A stretch of DNA of 21,475 bases, from the NCBI GenBank assembly GCA_021404985.1, contig QWHP01000030.1, positions 1-21,475 on the forward strand, written 5' to 3'. The notes under the pieces were generated by a model. That model did not search any database. It was not told the origin of the DNA and worked only from the letters and a program-made list of their open reading frames with translations. Position 1 is the first letter of the stretch. Each line of letters starts with the position of its first letter. Positions 1 through 7,822 of the stretch are shown one piece after another. The position numbers and the translations under genes were made by a program. The stretch is from Actinobacteria bacterium ATB1. GTDB taxonomy: Bacteria > Actinomycetota > Acidimicrobiia > UBA2766.

Positions 1-1071
1 CACACCGTCGACGCCCGTCTCGCGGCTCACGTGGCGGGGCGCCTCCTCGGAGGCCACGTGGAGCGTGGTGTAGCTCCACTTGTCCCACTCCCAGCGGTCG
101 ACCGCCTCCTTGAGCTCGCCGGGCAGGTTCTCGGCGCCGACGAGGTCGGAGAAGGTGGTCTGGGGGTCGAGGCTGGAGGCGACCGTCTTGGCGTGGAGGG
201 TGCGGCCCTCCCACAGCTCCACCGCGGTGACGGCGCCGTCCTCGACCACGATGTTGTTCACCTGGGAGGAGTCGAGGATCGTCCCGCCGTTCTTGACGAA
301 CTCGCGCGCCAGCCCGGAGGCCAGCTTGTGCGACCCGCCCTGGCAGTAGCACTTGTTCATGGCCCGGTCGAGCAGGAGCGGCACGAAGAAGCCGACGCCC
401 GTCTCGCGTGGATCGAGCCCCCACATGCACGTCACGTAGAGCATGAGCGCCCGGACACGATCGTCCTCGAAGTTCTCGGTCACGATCTCGAGTGGGCTCA
501 TCTCACTCAGCTCGAGCATCTGCTGCCCGAGCTCGGTCCGCCCCATCGCCTCGATCATGTCGATCGGGGGCATGGGTGGGATGTATGTCGCGGGGGCCAC
601 GATCTCGGCGGAGATCTTGCGCCACTCGCGCATGATCCGTCCGAAGTTCACGGCGTCGTTGGTCGAGAACTTGTGGATCGAATCCACGGTGTCCTCGATC
701 ATCCGGGTGAGAAGCAGGGACTTGCCGTCGGGGAACACCATCGACGTCTGCAAGTTCGGCTTGATCCAAACGACTCCGTGCTTCCTGAGGTCGAAGTCGG
801 CCAGGACGGGCATGAAGTCGACCATCATGTGGTAGACCGCGTGGATGTTCGAGTAGTAGCCGGGGAAGAGGATCTCCTCGGTGGCGAGGCCTCCGCCGAT
901 CTCGTAGCGGCGCTCGACGAGGACGACCTTGAGGCCGGCCTTCGCCAGGTATGCAGCGGTCATCAGCCCGTTCGGGCCGGCACCGATGACGACGACGTCC
1001 CACTCGCTCTCGATCGGGAACTCCGAGAAGAACGACTGCGGGTGTGGACGGCCTTCGAGTTCCTTGACCAT
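1..1071 (-). CDS. FAD-dependent phytoene-dehydrogenase-like oxidoreductase, 3' end cut by window
   Basis: The frame is open from an ATG at 1071 to base 1, giving 357 codons with no stop, so the C-terminus lies outside the window. Residues 25-35 form the Rossmann dinucleotide-binding motif (DVVVIG then AGPNG), followed by an acidic residue environment (VLVERR) and a GGGLAT segment typical of the COG1233 phytoene desaturase/amine-oxidase-like flavoproteins. A second typical block, GGSHKLASGLAREF, lies further on. These enzymes remove hydrogen from lipid-like or cyclic substrates using FAD; the substrate here is unknown. AAAGGA lies 11 bases before the start. The gene begins 17 bases after the stop of the paralogous gene at 1089-2804, so the two are probably co-transcribed and may form a pair. 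A 24-residue extension precedes the FAD motif. Function beyond the family is inference. Confidence 0.88.
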   Translation of the reverse strand, partial: MVKELEGRPHPQSFFSEFPIESEWDVVVIGAGPNGLMTAAYLAKAGLKVVLVERRYEIGGGLATEEILFPGYYSNIHAVYHMMVDFMPVLADFDLRKHGVVWIKPNLQTSMVFPDGKSLLLTRMIEDTVDSIHKFSTNDAVNFGRIMREWRKISAEIVAPATYIPPMPPIDMIEAMGRTELGQQMLELSEMSPLEIVTENFEDDRVRALMLYVTCMWGLDPRETGVGFFVPLLLDRAMNKCYCQGGSHKLASGLAREFVKNGGTILDSSQVNNIVVEDGAVTAVELWEGRTLHAKTVASSLDPQTTFSDLVGAENLPGELKEAVDRWEWDKWSYTTLHVASEEAPRHVSRETGVDGV

Positions 1072-1088
1072 CGCAGGTGTCCTTTGGT

Positions 1089-2804
1089 TCAGGCCGCGTT
1101 CGCGGGTCGCTTGCCGGGCTCGGGGATGTACCAGGGCGAGGCGTACCACCAGTCGCCCGGGTCGGCGACCTCGTCCTCGATGAGTGTGTGCATGAGGTTG
1201 TACGCAACAGCCATGAGGCACAGCCCGCCGGGGTGTGCACCCGACTGGTGGGCAAGGTAGAGCCCGTCGATCTCGGGTACGCGGTACCTGGCGAGCTCGG
1301 GAAGGGGACGCTCGTTCCACCACTGGTCACGGTCGCAGCGGATGCCGTACCAGGATCCGCCGAGCATTCCGGTGTTCCGGATCTCCTGCTCGTAGGGCGA
1401 GTCGCTCCACATGCGGATCAGGTTGTCGTCGTCGAGGTTCTCGACGATGCACGCGAGGCTCTGGCGCATGAACTCGTCCCAGACCTTCTTCTGGTTCTCC
1501 CTGTCCATGGCGTCTGCGCCGCCGACGTTGTACTGCGGTGTCGGGACCATCATCCAGAGCGGCCCGTTCACGACCATGTCCGGCCGGGTGCACTGCGGGT
1601 TGGTCTCGTCGTAGAGGGAGCTGGCGACGAGTCCCCACATGGCCTCGTCCGGGGAGATCGTCAGGTTCTCCTGCCTGCCGAGGACGTTCTCGACGTTCTT
1701 GAAGTAGATCTCACGCGACTCCATGTTGAAGAACGCTCCGGTGAACGCATCCTTCGGAGGCGGGAGGCGGTACTTGTCGCGGTAGCGCAGCTCTTCCCGG
1801 GTCAGGTAGTGCGTCATGTAGAGGCTGCCACCCTTGAGGCTCAGGTCCTTGATCCTCTGCAGGAAGCCGGCGTCGAGGTGCTGGGGGCCGATCATGTCGA
1901 GGAACGTCGGCTTGATGTGGGCGGCGCTGATGACCGCCTTGCGTGCGTTGATCTTCTTGACACCCCAGGTCGCATCGTCACGCAGCCGGACGCCGGTGGC
2001 GCGGCCGTTGCTGACGATGATCTCGTCCACGGGACAGCACGTGCGGAAGATCGCACCGTGTGCCGTGGCACAGCGGAAGAGGGCGTGGTAGTAGCCGTGC
2101 ATGTTCCCGCGGGCGGCAACGGGCTTGGCAACTGCCGGAGGCATGACTGTTGCCACGCTGCACAGCGCCGGGATCGCCACCCCCTCCATGTGACCGTGGG
2201 CCCCCGAGCTCAGCGCGATGTATGCCTGCGAGACCTTGAAGGGCTCGGTGTCGAGGTACTCGTCCATGAGGTCGAACATCGTCATCTCGAGGAGCTCACG
2301 CGTCCACATGTCCGGCTGGTACTTCTTGTAGACCTGCATGAACGGGATCGTGTCCTCGTTCAGCTCGACATGCTGGGGATGCGGCGGACACCAGAAGGTC
2401 GCCCGCATGAGGTCACGGAAGGCGTCGAGTCCTGAGAGCATCAGGCAGATCTTCGCCCAGCCCATCTTGTCCTTGTCGGTCACCTGGGAGAGGCCGTCTC
2501 GCGTGAAGATGTAGCGATCCGTGTCGAGCTCGACCGTCGTGCGGGGGTCCCAGTCCATACGGAACCCGTACCGCCAGAGCTCGAGCTGTTCCCAACCGGG
2601 TGCTGAACCGCCGTAGTTCGCGATCGCGTGCGGTTGGATTCGCACGCCGGCTATGGGCTCGGCTGTCTCCTGGGCGCCACCGCACTCGGGTCTCTCCTCG
2701 AGCACACAGACGCTGAGCCCACACTTGGCGAGGTACGCAGCGGTCGACGTCCCGTTGTGCCCGGCACCGATGATGACGACGTCGTAGGTCTCTTCCTGGG
2801 CCAC
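1089..2804 (-). CDS. FAD-dependent phytoene-dehydrogenase-like oxidoreductase
   Basis: This 571-residue protein starts YDVVIIGAGHNG (GxGxxG at 13-18), followed by VCVLEERPECGG, the ADP-binding fold of COG1233 flavoproteins. A segment AARGNMHGYYHAL (about 230-242) matches the family's conserved GG..AL block that precedes the second FAD-contacting strand, and the C-terminus carries GLYLAHQSGAHPGG, the usual FAD-closing motif. Its length is normal for the family. It is the first gene after a recognisable promoter (2838-2868) and runs into the paralogue ending at base 1. An AGGGGG stretch lies about 12 bases before the ATG. It probably oxidises (dehydrogenates) an acyl-CoA, terpenoid or cyclic substrate, but the residues that would fix the substrate are not recognisable to me. 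No transmembrane segment is evident. Confidence 0.9.
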   Translation of the reverse strand: MAQEETYDVVIIGAGHNGTSTAAYLAKCGLSVCVLEERPECGGAQETAEPIAGVRIQPHAIANYGGSAPGWEQLELWRYGFRMDWDPRTTVELDTDRYIFTRDGLSQVTDKDKMGWAKICLMLSGLDAFRDLMRATFWCPPHPQHVELNEDTIPFMQVYKKYQPDMWTRELLEMTMFDLMDEYLDTEPFKVSQAYIALSSGAHGHMEGVAIPALCSVATVMPPAVAKPVAARGNMHGYYHALFRCATAHGAIFRTCCPVDEIIVSNGRATGVRLRDDATWGVKKINARKAVISAAHIKPTFLDMIGPQHLDAGFLQRIKDLSLKGGSLYMTHYLTREELRYRDKYRLPPPKDAFTGAFFNMESREIYFKNVENVLGRQENLTISPDEAMWGLVASSLYDETNPQCTRPDMVVNGPLWMMVPTPQYNVGGADAMDRENQKKVWDEFMRQSLACIVENLDDDNLIRMWSDSPYEQEIRNTGMLGGSWYGIRCDRDQWWNERPLPELARYRVPEIDGLYLAHQSGAHPGGLCLMAVAYNLMHTLIEDEVADPGDWWYASPWYIPEPGKRPANAA

Positions 2805-2837
2805 GAAAGTCCCCCTGAGGCTGAACGGATTGGGGGG

Positions 2838-2868
2838 AGTATAGACACACGAGAAAGCTTTCCCGCAA
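2838..2868 (-). promoter_or_regulatory. Candidate promoter with embedded palindrome for the FAD oxidoreductase pair
   Basis: On the minus strand TTGCGG (2863-2868) and TATACT (2838-2843) make plausible -35 and -10 boxes with a 19-base spacer, a little long. The spacer contains the perfect 10-base palindrome GAAAGCTTTC (2853-2862), a possible repressor site. Transcription would start about 25-30 bases before the ATG at 2804. The MarR gene at 3507-4016 is the nearest regulator. Boxes were judged by eye. Confidence 0.45.
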
Positions 2869-2917
2869 GATACCTTCCCTCGCGGAATGCCTTCGGATGC
2901 GGTTCTCCCCGGTTGCT

Positions 2918-2948
2918 GATCGGGTTGGTCGATCGGGTTGGTGATCGG
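2918..2948. repeat. Short direct repeat, 12-bp unit, two and a half copies
   Basis: GATCGGGTTGGT occurs at 2918-2929 and again at 2931-2942, followed by GATCGG at 2943-2948. It lies between the promoter of the FAD oxidoreductase pair and the vapC remnant. No function is evident; it may be slippage debris in a decaying region or a binding site. Confidence 0.6.
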
Positions 2949-2985
2949 ACGGTGTTGCGCAGGGATGAGCTGTCGTCCGGTGCCG

Positions 2986-3176
2986 TCAGGCCAAGGGGCT
3001 CACGGTGCGAAGCCCGACGAGGCGGGCGGCCGCGGCTTGACGCTCGTCATAGCTCACGAAGGCGTCTAGCTGGAGACGAGACCCGCCTTGTCGAGGAACC
3101 GCTCCAATGTCTCACTCTCGGGTTCCTCGCGCACCAGCTTCACGATCACCGACGTGTCTACGTAGAAGAACGCCAG
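2986..3176 (-). pseudogene. VapC-like PIN-domain toxin remnant with internal deletion
   Basis: Directly after the antitoxin stop, a frame starting at CTG 3176 reads 36 residues including FFYVDTSVIVKLVREEPES, the N-terminal strand and first catalytic Asp of a VapC PIN-domain RNase, then stops at TAG 3066-3068. In another frame 3069-2986 reads LDAFVSYDERQAAAARLVG and ends TVSPLA then TGA, the C-terminal PIN motif in which a distal Asp precedes an AAxxxG helix. A full VapC has about 130 residues; only about 63 remain, so roughly 70 from the middle are missing and the two ends are out of frame. The product cannot fold as a PIN nuclease. The partner antitoxin immediately upstream is also broken. 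Confidence 0.82.
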
Positions 3177-3460
3177 TCAGCGCTCACCTCGGATCTGGTC
3201 GAGCGCCCGGCTGAGGGAGCGGGGATCACCGTCCAACTCGATCGGCTCGGGGAGCCCCCTGCGCGAGGGACGGGAGACGCGACCCTCGGCGATCAGGCGA
3301 TCGAGGACCTCGCCACGAGCGGACGGCGGGCCCAGCTCTGCCACCGGCCGATTCCTGTCGGTCACCGTCAATCGGCCGTCAATCGCTCCCCACGTTGGAC
3401 GCGCTGCAGACAGCGGGAGAGGTCTTGGCGCAGCTCGGCGATTCCGACAGAGGCTGCCAT
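3177..3460 (-). pseudogene. Phd/VapB-type antitoxin disrupted by an 11-bp duplication
   Basis: From ATG 3460 the reading MAASVGIAELRQDLSRCLQR is typical of the DNA-binding N-terminus of Phd/YefM-type antitoxins. It runs to ERLTAD and then hits a stop. A second frame resumes with LTVTDRNRPVAELGP, the usual continuation of that fold, and then a toxin-binding tail (DRLIAEGRVSRPS, then LDQIRGER) ending at TGA 3177-3179. The break coincides with an 11-base tandem duplication (CCGTCAATCG at 3365-3374 and 3376-3385). Removing one copy restores one continuous antitoxin, ERLTVTDR. An ATG at 3479 in the downstream frame would give a 100-residue protein lacking the correct N-terminus, which I do not think is functional. 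Confidence 0.82.
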
Positions 3461-3493
3461 GTACACGAAAGTAACGCATCGCCCAACGGTGGT

Positions 3494-3506
3494 CCGGCCT
3501 TGCCGG
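3494..3506 (-). terminator. Weak hairpin immediately after the MarR stop
   Basis: CCGGC-(3)-GCCGG forms a 5-bp all-GC stem with a 3-base loop directly after the TAG stop at 3507-3509. No T-run follows, so any terminator activity is uncertain. It sits at the natural end of the long minus-strand operon. Confidence 0.3.
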
Positions 3507-4016
3507 CTAGCGAACGGGGTTGGACTCGATGATCACCACGAGTCGCCTGAGCGCCTCGTCGATCTGTTCGAGCTCCTTCGCCGAGGTGGAGCGCAAGAGC
3601 TCGTGCGTGCTCGCGAGGAAGGCCTCGAAGGCCTCCTCCTCCGCAGCGATGCCCGCCGAGGTCAGCCGGACGAGCTTGCTTCGCTTGTCGTCGGGGTCCT
3701 CGACCCGCTCGACAAGACCGAGTCCCTCGAGGCGCTTGAGCATCTTCGTCATGCCGCCCGAGGACCGCTCGAGAAGTGTGTAGAGCTCGTTCGGTGCCAT
3801 CCGGTAGGGGGGACCGGCCCGCCGCAGTGCCGCGAGGACCGCGTAGTCGCTCGGGTTCAGATCGAATGGTCTCAGCACTGCGGCCTGGAACCCCTCGATC
3901 TGGAGGCTCAACCGCGCCAGGAGTGAGATGAGGATGAGCCCCGACGTGTCCTCGGCGTCGGGGTACTCCCTGGCCCACGCCACGGCGAAGTCGTCGACCC
4001 AGCGCGTCTCGTCCAT
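3507..4016 (-). CDS. MarR-family transcriptional regulator
   Basis: The 169-residue protein has the MarR winged-helix layout: a dimerisation helix (about 25-50), NPSDYAVLAALRRAG (54-68), a helix-turn-helix whose recognition helix is around ERSSGGMTKMLKRLEGLGLV (83-102), and the wing with DPDDKRSKLVRLT (107-119), where the DxRxxxxxLT pattern is diagnostic. The C-terminal helices complete the dimer interface. The ATG at 4016 is one base after the sulfotransferase stop (TGA C ATG), so translation is coupled and it is the last gene of the operon. MarR proteins typically repress nearby operons and release DNA on binding aromatic acids or their CoA thioesters. The ligand and operator are unknown; candidate sites are the palindrome at 2853-2862 and the inverted repeat at 14237-14276. 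Confidence 0.93.
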   Translation of the reverse strand: MDETRWVDDFAVAWAREYPDAEDTSGLILISLLARLSLQIEGFQAAVLRPFDLNPSDYAVLAALRRAGPPYRMAPNELYTLLERSSGGMTKMLKRLEGLGLVERVEDPDDKRSKLVRLTSAGIAAEEEAFEAFLASTHELLRSTSAKELEQIDEALRRLVVIIESNPVR

Positions 4017-4017
4017 G

Positions 4018-5160
4018 TCAACCTGTCGCGAAGTGCTCTGTGTAGAAGGCGAAGCGATCGAGAATTCCTCCCTCGGTCAGACCGTAGGTCTCGAGGTCGT
4101 ATTCGTGCGTTCCGTGCTCACCCTGGGGATGCGCTTCCGCGTACTCGGTGAAGGTGCCGAGCAACTCGGGGCTCAGGGGAAGTCCGAAGTGCTCGTAGAT
4201 GCGTGTGACGGTCCCGACAGGGTCGGCGACGAGGTCGTCGAAGGCGAGGTCGACGATCCGGGAATCCCCGATCGTCTCGCGGCACTCGAGGCTGTACTCC
4301 ATCTTGCGGGCCAGGTACTCGAGCACGGTCGGTCCCAGAGCAGCGCGGTCGAAGGTCCGGCCCATCATGAGCGAGTCCATCATGCTCGAGTAGGAAGCCA
4401 CGCACTCGATCGGGTTGCGGTGCGTGATGACGATGGAGCAGTCGGGGAAGATGTCGACGAGGATGTCGAGTGCCCAGAGGTGGGCGGGGGTCTTGAGGAG
4501 GAATCGCTCTCCGGGACGCTGCCATTGGAGCATGCGGAGCAGGTCGGCGTAGTACAGGTAGCTCGGGCGGTGATCCTGAGCCTGGAACCAGGAACCGTAG
4601 GGCTCCATGAGAACCTCGACGCCGAACTGGACGTCCTGGAACGTGTGGTTCAGGAGGTGGATGCACTCCTCCGCCGTGTCCGCGGAGGTGTGGTGGATGC
4701 TGTCGAAGTCGGGGTTCTCCTCGTACACCTTCCCCATGAAGGACGCTATCGCCTGGTAGCGCGGGTCGTCCTCCTTGGGAGGGTTCCCCGGCAGAGGCGA
4801 CGGGTTGAGTCCCTCCCAGAGCTGCATCGGCCTGGCGGCGGTGTCCTGGGACAGGAGGTTCAGGAGAGCCGACGTACCCGTGCGCGGCAACCCCGTGAGG
4901 TAGAGAGGCGCTCGGATCTCGACGTCGCGTATCTCGGGATGCGCCTTCCAGGCGTCCTCTATCCGCAGCCTCTCCATGAGCAGACCGAGGACGCGCCCGC
5001 GTGTCCGGCGGCGACCGTCCTCGTCGTAGCCGTTCGTGTCGTAGGTCTCGAGAAGCAGACCGAGGCCCTCGCGGAAGTCGTCGGACCCGAAGTCGTCGAG
5101 GCCGGTTCCCTTCCTCGCCTCCTCGAGAAGCTGTTCCGCGTCGAATGACACTTCGCTCAC
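4018..5160 (-). CDS. PAPS-dependent sulfotransferase family protein
   Basis: From GTG 5160 the protein has 380 residues. TGLPRTGTSALLNLL (89-103) is the 5'-phosphosulfate-binding loop, RFLLKTPAHLWALD (219-232) and VITHRNPIECVASYSS (244-259) are the blocks that hold the nucleotide 3'-phosphate region in the bacterial Sulfotransfer_3 family. The enzyme should move sulfate from PAPS to a hydroxyl group of a small or lipid-like acceptor in the cytoplasm. The GTG shares four bases (GTGA) with the stop of the DUF1214 gene; the frame is open further upstream to 5478, but that extension is Arg-rich non-protein-like sequence inside the DUF1214 gene. The acceptor is unknown. No PAPS-synthesis genes lie in the window. 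Confidence 0.92.
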   Translation of the reverse strand: MSEVSFDAEQLLEEARKGTGLDDFGSDDFREGLGLLLETYDTNGYDEDGRRRTRGRVLGLLMERLRIEDAWKAHPEIRDVEIRAPLYLTGLPRTGTSALLNLLSQDTAARPMQLWEGLNPSPLPGNPPKEDDPRYQAIASFMGKVYEENPDFDSIHHTSADTAEECIHLLNHTFQDVQFGVEVLMEPYGSWFQAQDHRPSYLYYADLLRMLQWQRPGERFLLKTPAHLWALDILVDIFPDCSIVITHRNPIECVASYSSMMDSLMMGRTFDRAALGPTVLEYLARKMEYSLECRETIGDSRIVDLAFDDLVADPVGTVTRIYEHFGLPLSPELLGTFTEYAEAHPQGEHGTHEYDLETYGLTEGGILDRFAFYTEHFATG

Positions 5161-6281
5161 TTGCCCAACTCGTCGAGCCTCACGACGGTCACCTTCGGGT
5201 CCGGGTGTTCCGTGGCCCCGATCCATCTCACGCACATGGTGCCATGGTCGTGCCCACACGTATCGAGCCAGTTCGACACGCCGGGGTCGGTGGCAGCTAT
5301 GACGATGCGCACCGACCCGTCCGGGTTGTACTCTGCCGTCCCCTTGTTCAGGTGCACCTTGTAGTAGCGGTAGTCGAGGCTCTCCATCCAGTAGTTCGCG
5401 AGCTGGATGTTCCAGAAGTCGCACTCTGGCGGCGTCAGGTCGACGACGAGCGCCTCGTCGTCGGCGATGTCGAACCACCCGTGGTAGTAGGCGATGTTCG
5501 GATCGCCTCCTGCGGCCAGCGCGCGCTCCGGTGGGAAGCGCGGGAGCTCGTTCGGGTGTTGACGGAAGTCCTCCGTCCAGGTGGCGAACATCCCCGAAGC
5601 GGCCTGCACGAACGTCGCTGCCTCGCGCAGAGCTCGGTCGATGCGCTCGGGGGTAAGGGGCTGCTGGGCGCTCGGGCTGTCGATCCTCTCGATCCGAACC
5701 TGGGCGAGGACCTCGTTCTCGTGGTCCATGCGGGTCTGGCGCACTTGCAGCATCCGCGTCTCGGGGGACATGCGGAGCCAGTTCTGGGCATCGGCCGGCT
5801 CTTCCATCGCAGCAATGACCTCGAACCTGCCGTCGGCATCGAAGTGCATGTCCTTGGCTTCGAGGTAGCCCGCCGTGTCGAGCGATCCCGTCTTCCCGTA
5901 GCCGCCCTCCTGGGCCCCGAAGCCGAGGTAGTGCACCGTCCCTCGAGTGCCGGTGAGCCTGTAGACGTACTCACCCTTGACCGGCGCCGCGAGGTAGACG
6001 TTGTCGGGGTTGTCCATGCCGAGTTTGATGGTCTCGTCGACTGCCCGCGTGAAGGCCGGCGCCTCGGGCGCGGGCACCTCGAGGAAGAAGTTCAGCGCCG
6101 CCCGCGTGAGACGGGTCAGGTATCTCCAACCCTCGGCACGGTCCTGCGGGTCCTCGGGCACGGTGTCGGCGAGAACCACGGATCCGGCCTGCTTGAGGGC
6201 ATCGCAGAAGTCCTCCCAGGTACGGCCTTCCATCACCCTGGCAACGACGTCGTCCGATGCAGAAGTGCCTGTGCCGCTCAC
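5157..6281 (-). CDS. DUF1214 domain-containing protein
   Basis: The 374-residue product ends in a clear DUF1214 domain (284-374), with PPECDFWNIQLANYWMESLD, then YRYYKVHLNKG, NPDGSVRIVIAATDPG and NWLDTCGHDHG, followed by a final MCVRW strand. The N-terminal half (VMEGRTWEDFCDALKQAG and FFLEVPAPEAPAF) is helical and less characteristic. The GTG at 6281 overlaps the preceding stop as GTGA and has a good GGGGGAGG ribosome site six bases before it; the frame continues to 6446, but there it only shadows the amidohydrolase. DUF1214 proteins have no established enzymatic function; they recur beside acyl-CoA and lipid genes in actinobacteria (from memory). No signal peptide or membrane helix is visible. 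Cys and His residues in the CGHDHG motif could be functional, but this is speculation. Confidence 0.88.
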   Translation of the reverse strand: MSGTGTSASDDVVARVMEGRTWEDFCDALKQAGSVVLADTVPEDPQDRAEGWRYLTRLTRAALNFFLEVPAPEAPAFTRAVDETIKLGMDNPDNVYLAAPVKGEYVYRLTGTRGTVHYLGFGAQEGGYGKTGSLDTAGYLEAKDMHFDADGRFEVIAAMEEPADAQNWLRMSPETRMLQVRQTRMDHENEVLAQVRIERIDSPSAQQPLTPERIDRALREAATFVQAASGMFATWTEDFRQHPNELPRFPPERALAAGGDPNIAYYHGWFDIADDEALVVDLTPPECDFWNIQLANYWMESLDYRYYKVHLNKGTAEYNPDGSVRIVIAATDPGVSNWLDTCGHDHGTMCVRWIGATEHPDPKVTVVRLDELGK

Positions 6282-7822
6282 TCCGAACCTCCCCCTGCGC
6301 GCGGACCGAGAACCGTAGCTTCGAACCCATGGGGGGGCAAAGTGGCGTCCGAGTCGTGGGTGATGCGGCCTCGGACGAGGGTGCGACGGACCGCAACGGA
6401 CCGGAGATCCCTTCGAGCGTCTGCCCAGCTTCTGTCGAGGAGGCATAGATCTGCTGGCTCTCCGGGTGCGATCCGGCGGGGCGGTCCTCCGGGCAGCTTC
6501 GCGCTGCCGGTGAAGAGCGCGAGAGCCTGCTCCGGGCTCAGCTCCTCGCCGGATCCCATCAGGACCCCCGAGGCGCTGCGCCGCTCAACAGCGGCGGCCA
6601 TGGCTTTCCACGGGTCGGGATCCCCGAACGGCGCATCGGTACCCGCTGCCACTGGGATACCTGCGTCCAAGAGGCCCTGGCATCGATAGAGCCACGGGAC
6701 GTCGGCCGTATCGACCGCGGCCAGGTAACGATCACCGTTCTCCGCGACGAAGTGGGGTTGAGTGACGACGGTGACGCCGAGCGCTGCGACCATCTCCGCC
6801 AGCTCCGGCGGTACGACACTCCCATGCTCGATCCGGTCGCCCGCTCGTGCTCCGGCCTCGGCGAGTGCGGCCGCAGCGAGGACGGCGGTCACCCTGCTCG
6901 CCGCGTGAATGGCCACGGTGCGTCCCGCGCGGTGCGCTTCGACGATGCGGGCGATCAGGGCGACTGGCTCCGGCAGTGCGGATTCCATGAGGACGATCTT
7001 GACCGGTCCGAGCTCGATCTCCTCGGGGCAGTCGACCTCGACTTCGGCAGTCATGGCCGACACGTTCTGGAGGAGATCTCCACGGCGACGCGATTCCGCG
7101 AACGCGGCCAGCTCCGCAGCGCCATTGTGGGCCGTCGCGTCCGTCAGGCCGGTGACGCCCGACGAGGCGAGCGACCGGCCGATCGCCGCAAGGGATGGAA
7201 GGTCGCCGCCCATGCGCTCTCTCAGCCAGTTGTCCGACCCGACGAGACGGCCGGTCGCGACGCCGGATGCATCGGTCTCGACGCCCGACGGGAGACGCTC
7301 GCCGTCTCGCAACACCCCCATCCTCTCCAGCCCTGCGGTGTTCACGACCCACATGGCGCCACTTCGGTGTTGGAGCCTGAGTGGCCGGTCCGGCACCGCC
7401 CTGTCAAGAACGTGACGATCGGGCCAGCCCGCGTCGGTGTCGTCCCACCCGATTGCCCGCAGCCACTCCGGCTCGCCACCCATGCTGCGTGGCCCGGTCC
7501 CGCGTACCCCGGTGCTGCGGTGTGCGCCTTCGCTCAGCCTCGCTTGGAGGCCCTCCGGCGACTCGACGTCGGGCCTGCCGCACCACAGCGAGTTCTCGCG
7601 GACAGCGAGTGCGAAGAGGTGGATGTGGTGGTCGTGCAGGCCCGGCACGAGAGCACACCCTGCGCCGTCCACCGTCACGCGCTCTCCGGATGTCGAGGGG
7701 AGACTCCCGGTCGGACCCACCTCGCGGATCAGCGAACCGGAGACCAATACGTCGACACGGAGCCGGCCGGCGACCTCGACGTCCTCGAGGAGCACGTCGA
7801 CCGGCGCCGCCCTCGTGGTCAC
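6278..7822 (-). CDS. YtcJ-like metal-dependent amidohydrolase (amidohydrolase_3 type)
   Basis: The 514-residue protein shows the amidohydrolase superfamily ligands in order: DHHIH in VPGLHDHHIHL (HxH at 66 and 68), a lysine in GPVKIVLMES (275) where YtcJ relatives carry the metal-bridging lysine, His306 in VAIHAAS, His333 in RIEHGS, and Asp396 in AAGTDAPFG. N-terminal and C-terminal beta strands (up to about 60 and after 470) form the small composite beta-domain. The family hydrolyses amide or similar bonds in cyclic or N-acyl compounds; the natural substrate here is unknown. GTG 7822 overlaps the stop of the FAD gene as GTGA and starts just before the beta-domain. Open frame upstream to 7933 was rejected because it covers coding sequence of the neighbour. 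The enzyme appears complete. Confidence 0.9.
   Translation of the reverse strand: MTTRAAPVDVLLEDVEVAGRLRVDVLVSGSLIREVGPTGSLPSTSGERVTVDGAGCALVPGLHDHHIHLFALAVRENSLWCGRPDVESPEGLQARLSEGAHRSTGVRGTGPRSMGGEPEWLRAIGWDDTDAGWPDRHVLDRAVPDRPLRLQHRSGAMWVVNTAGLERMGVLRDGERLPSGVETDASGVATGRLVGSDNWLRERMGGDLPSLAAIGRSLASSGVTGLTDATAHNGAAELAAFAESRRRGDLLQNVSAMTAEVEVDCPEEIELGPVKIVLMESALPEPVALIARIVEAHRAGRTVAIHAASRVTAVLAAAALAEAGARAGDRIEHGSVVPPELAEMVAALGVTVVTQPHFVAENGDRYLAAVDTADVPWLYRCQGLLDAGIPVAAGTDAPFGDPDPWKAMAAAVERRSASGVLMGSGEELSPEQALALFTGSAKLPGGPPRRIAPGEPADLCLLDRSWADARRDLRSVAVRRTLVRGRITHDSDATLPPHGFEATVLGPRAGGGSE

Noticed and set aside
2628..3926. Long plus-strand open frame over the vapBC remnant and MarR gene
   Set aside because: It is antisense to recognisable domains on the minus strand and its translation has no domain pattern.
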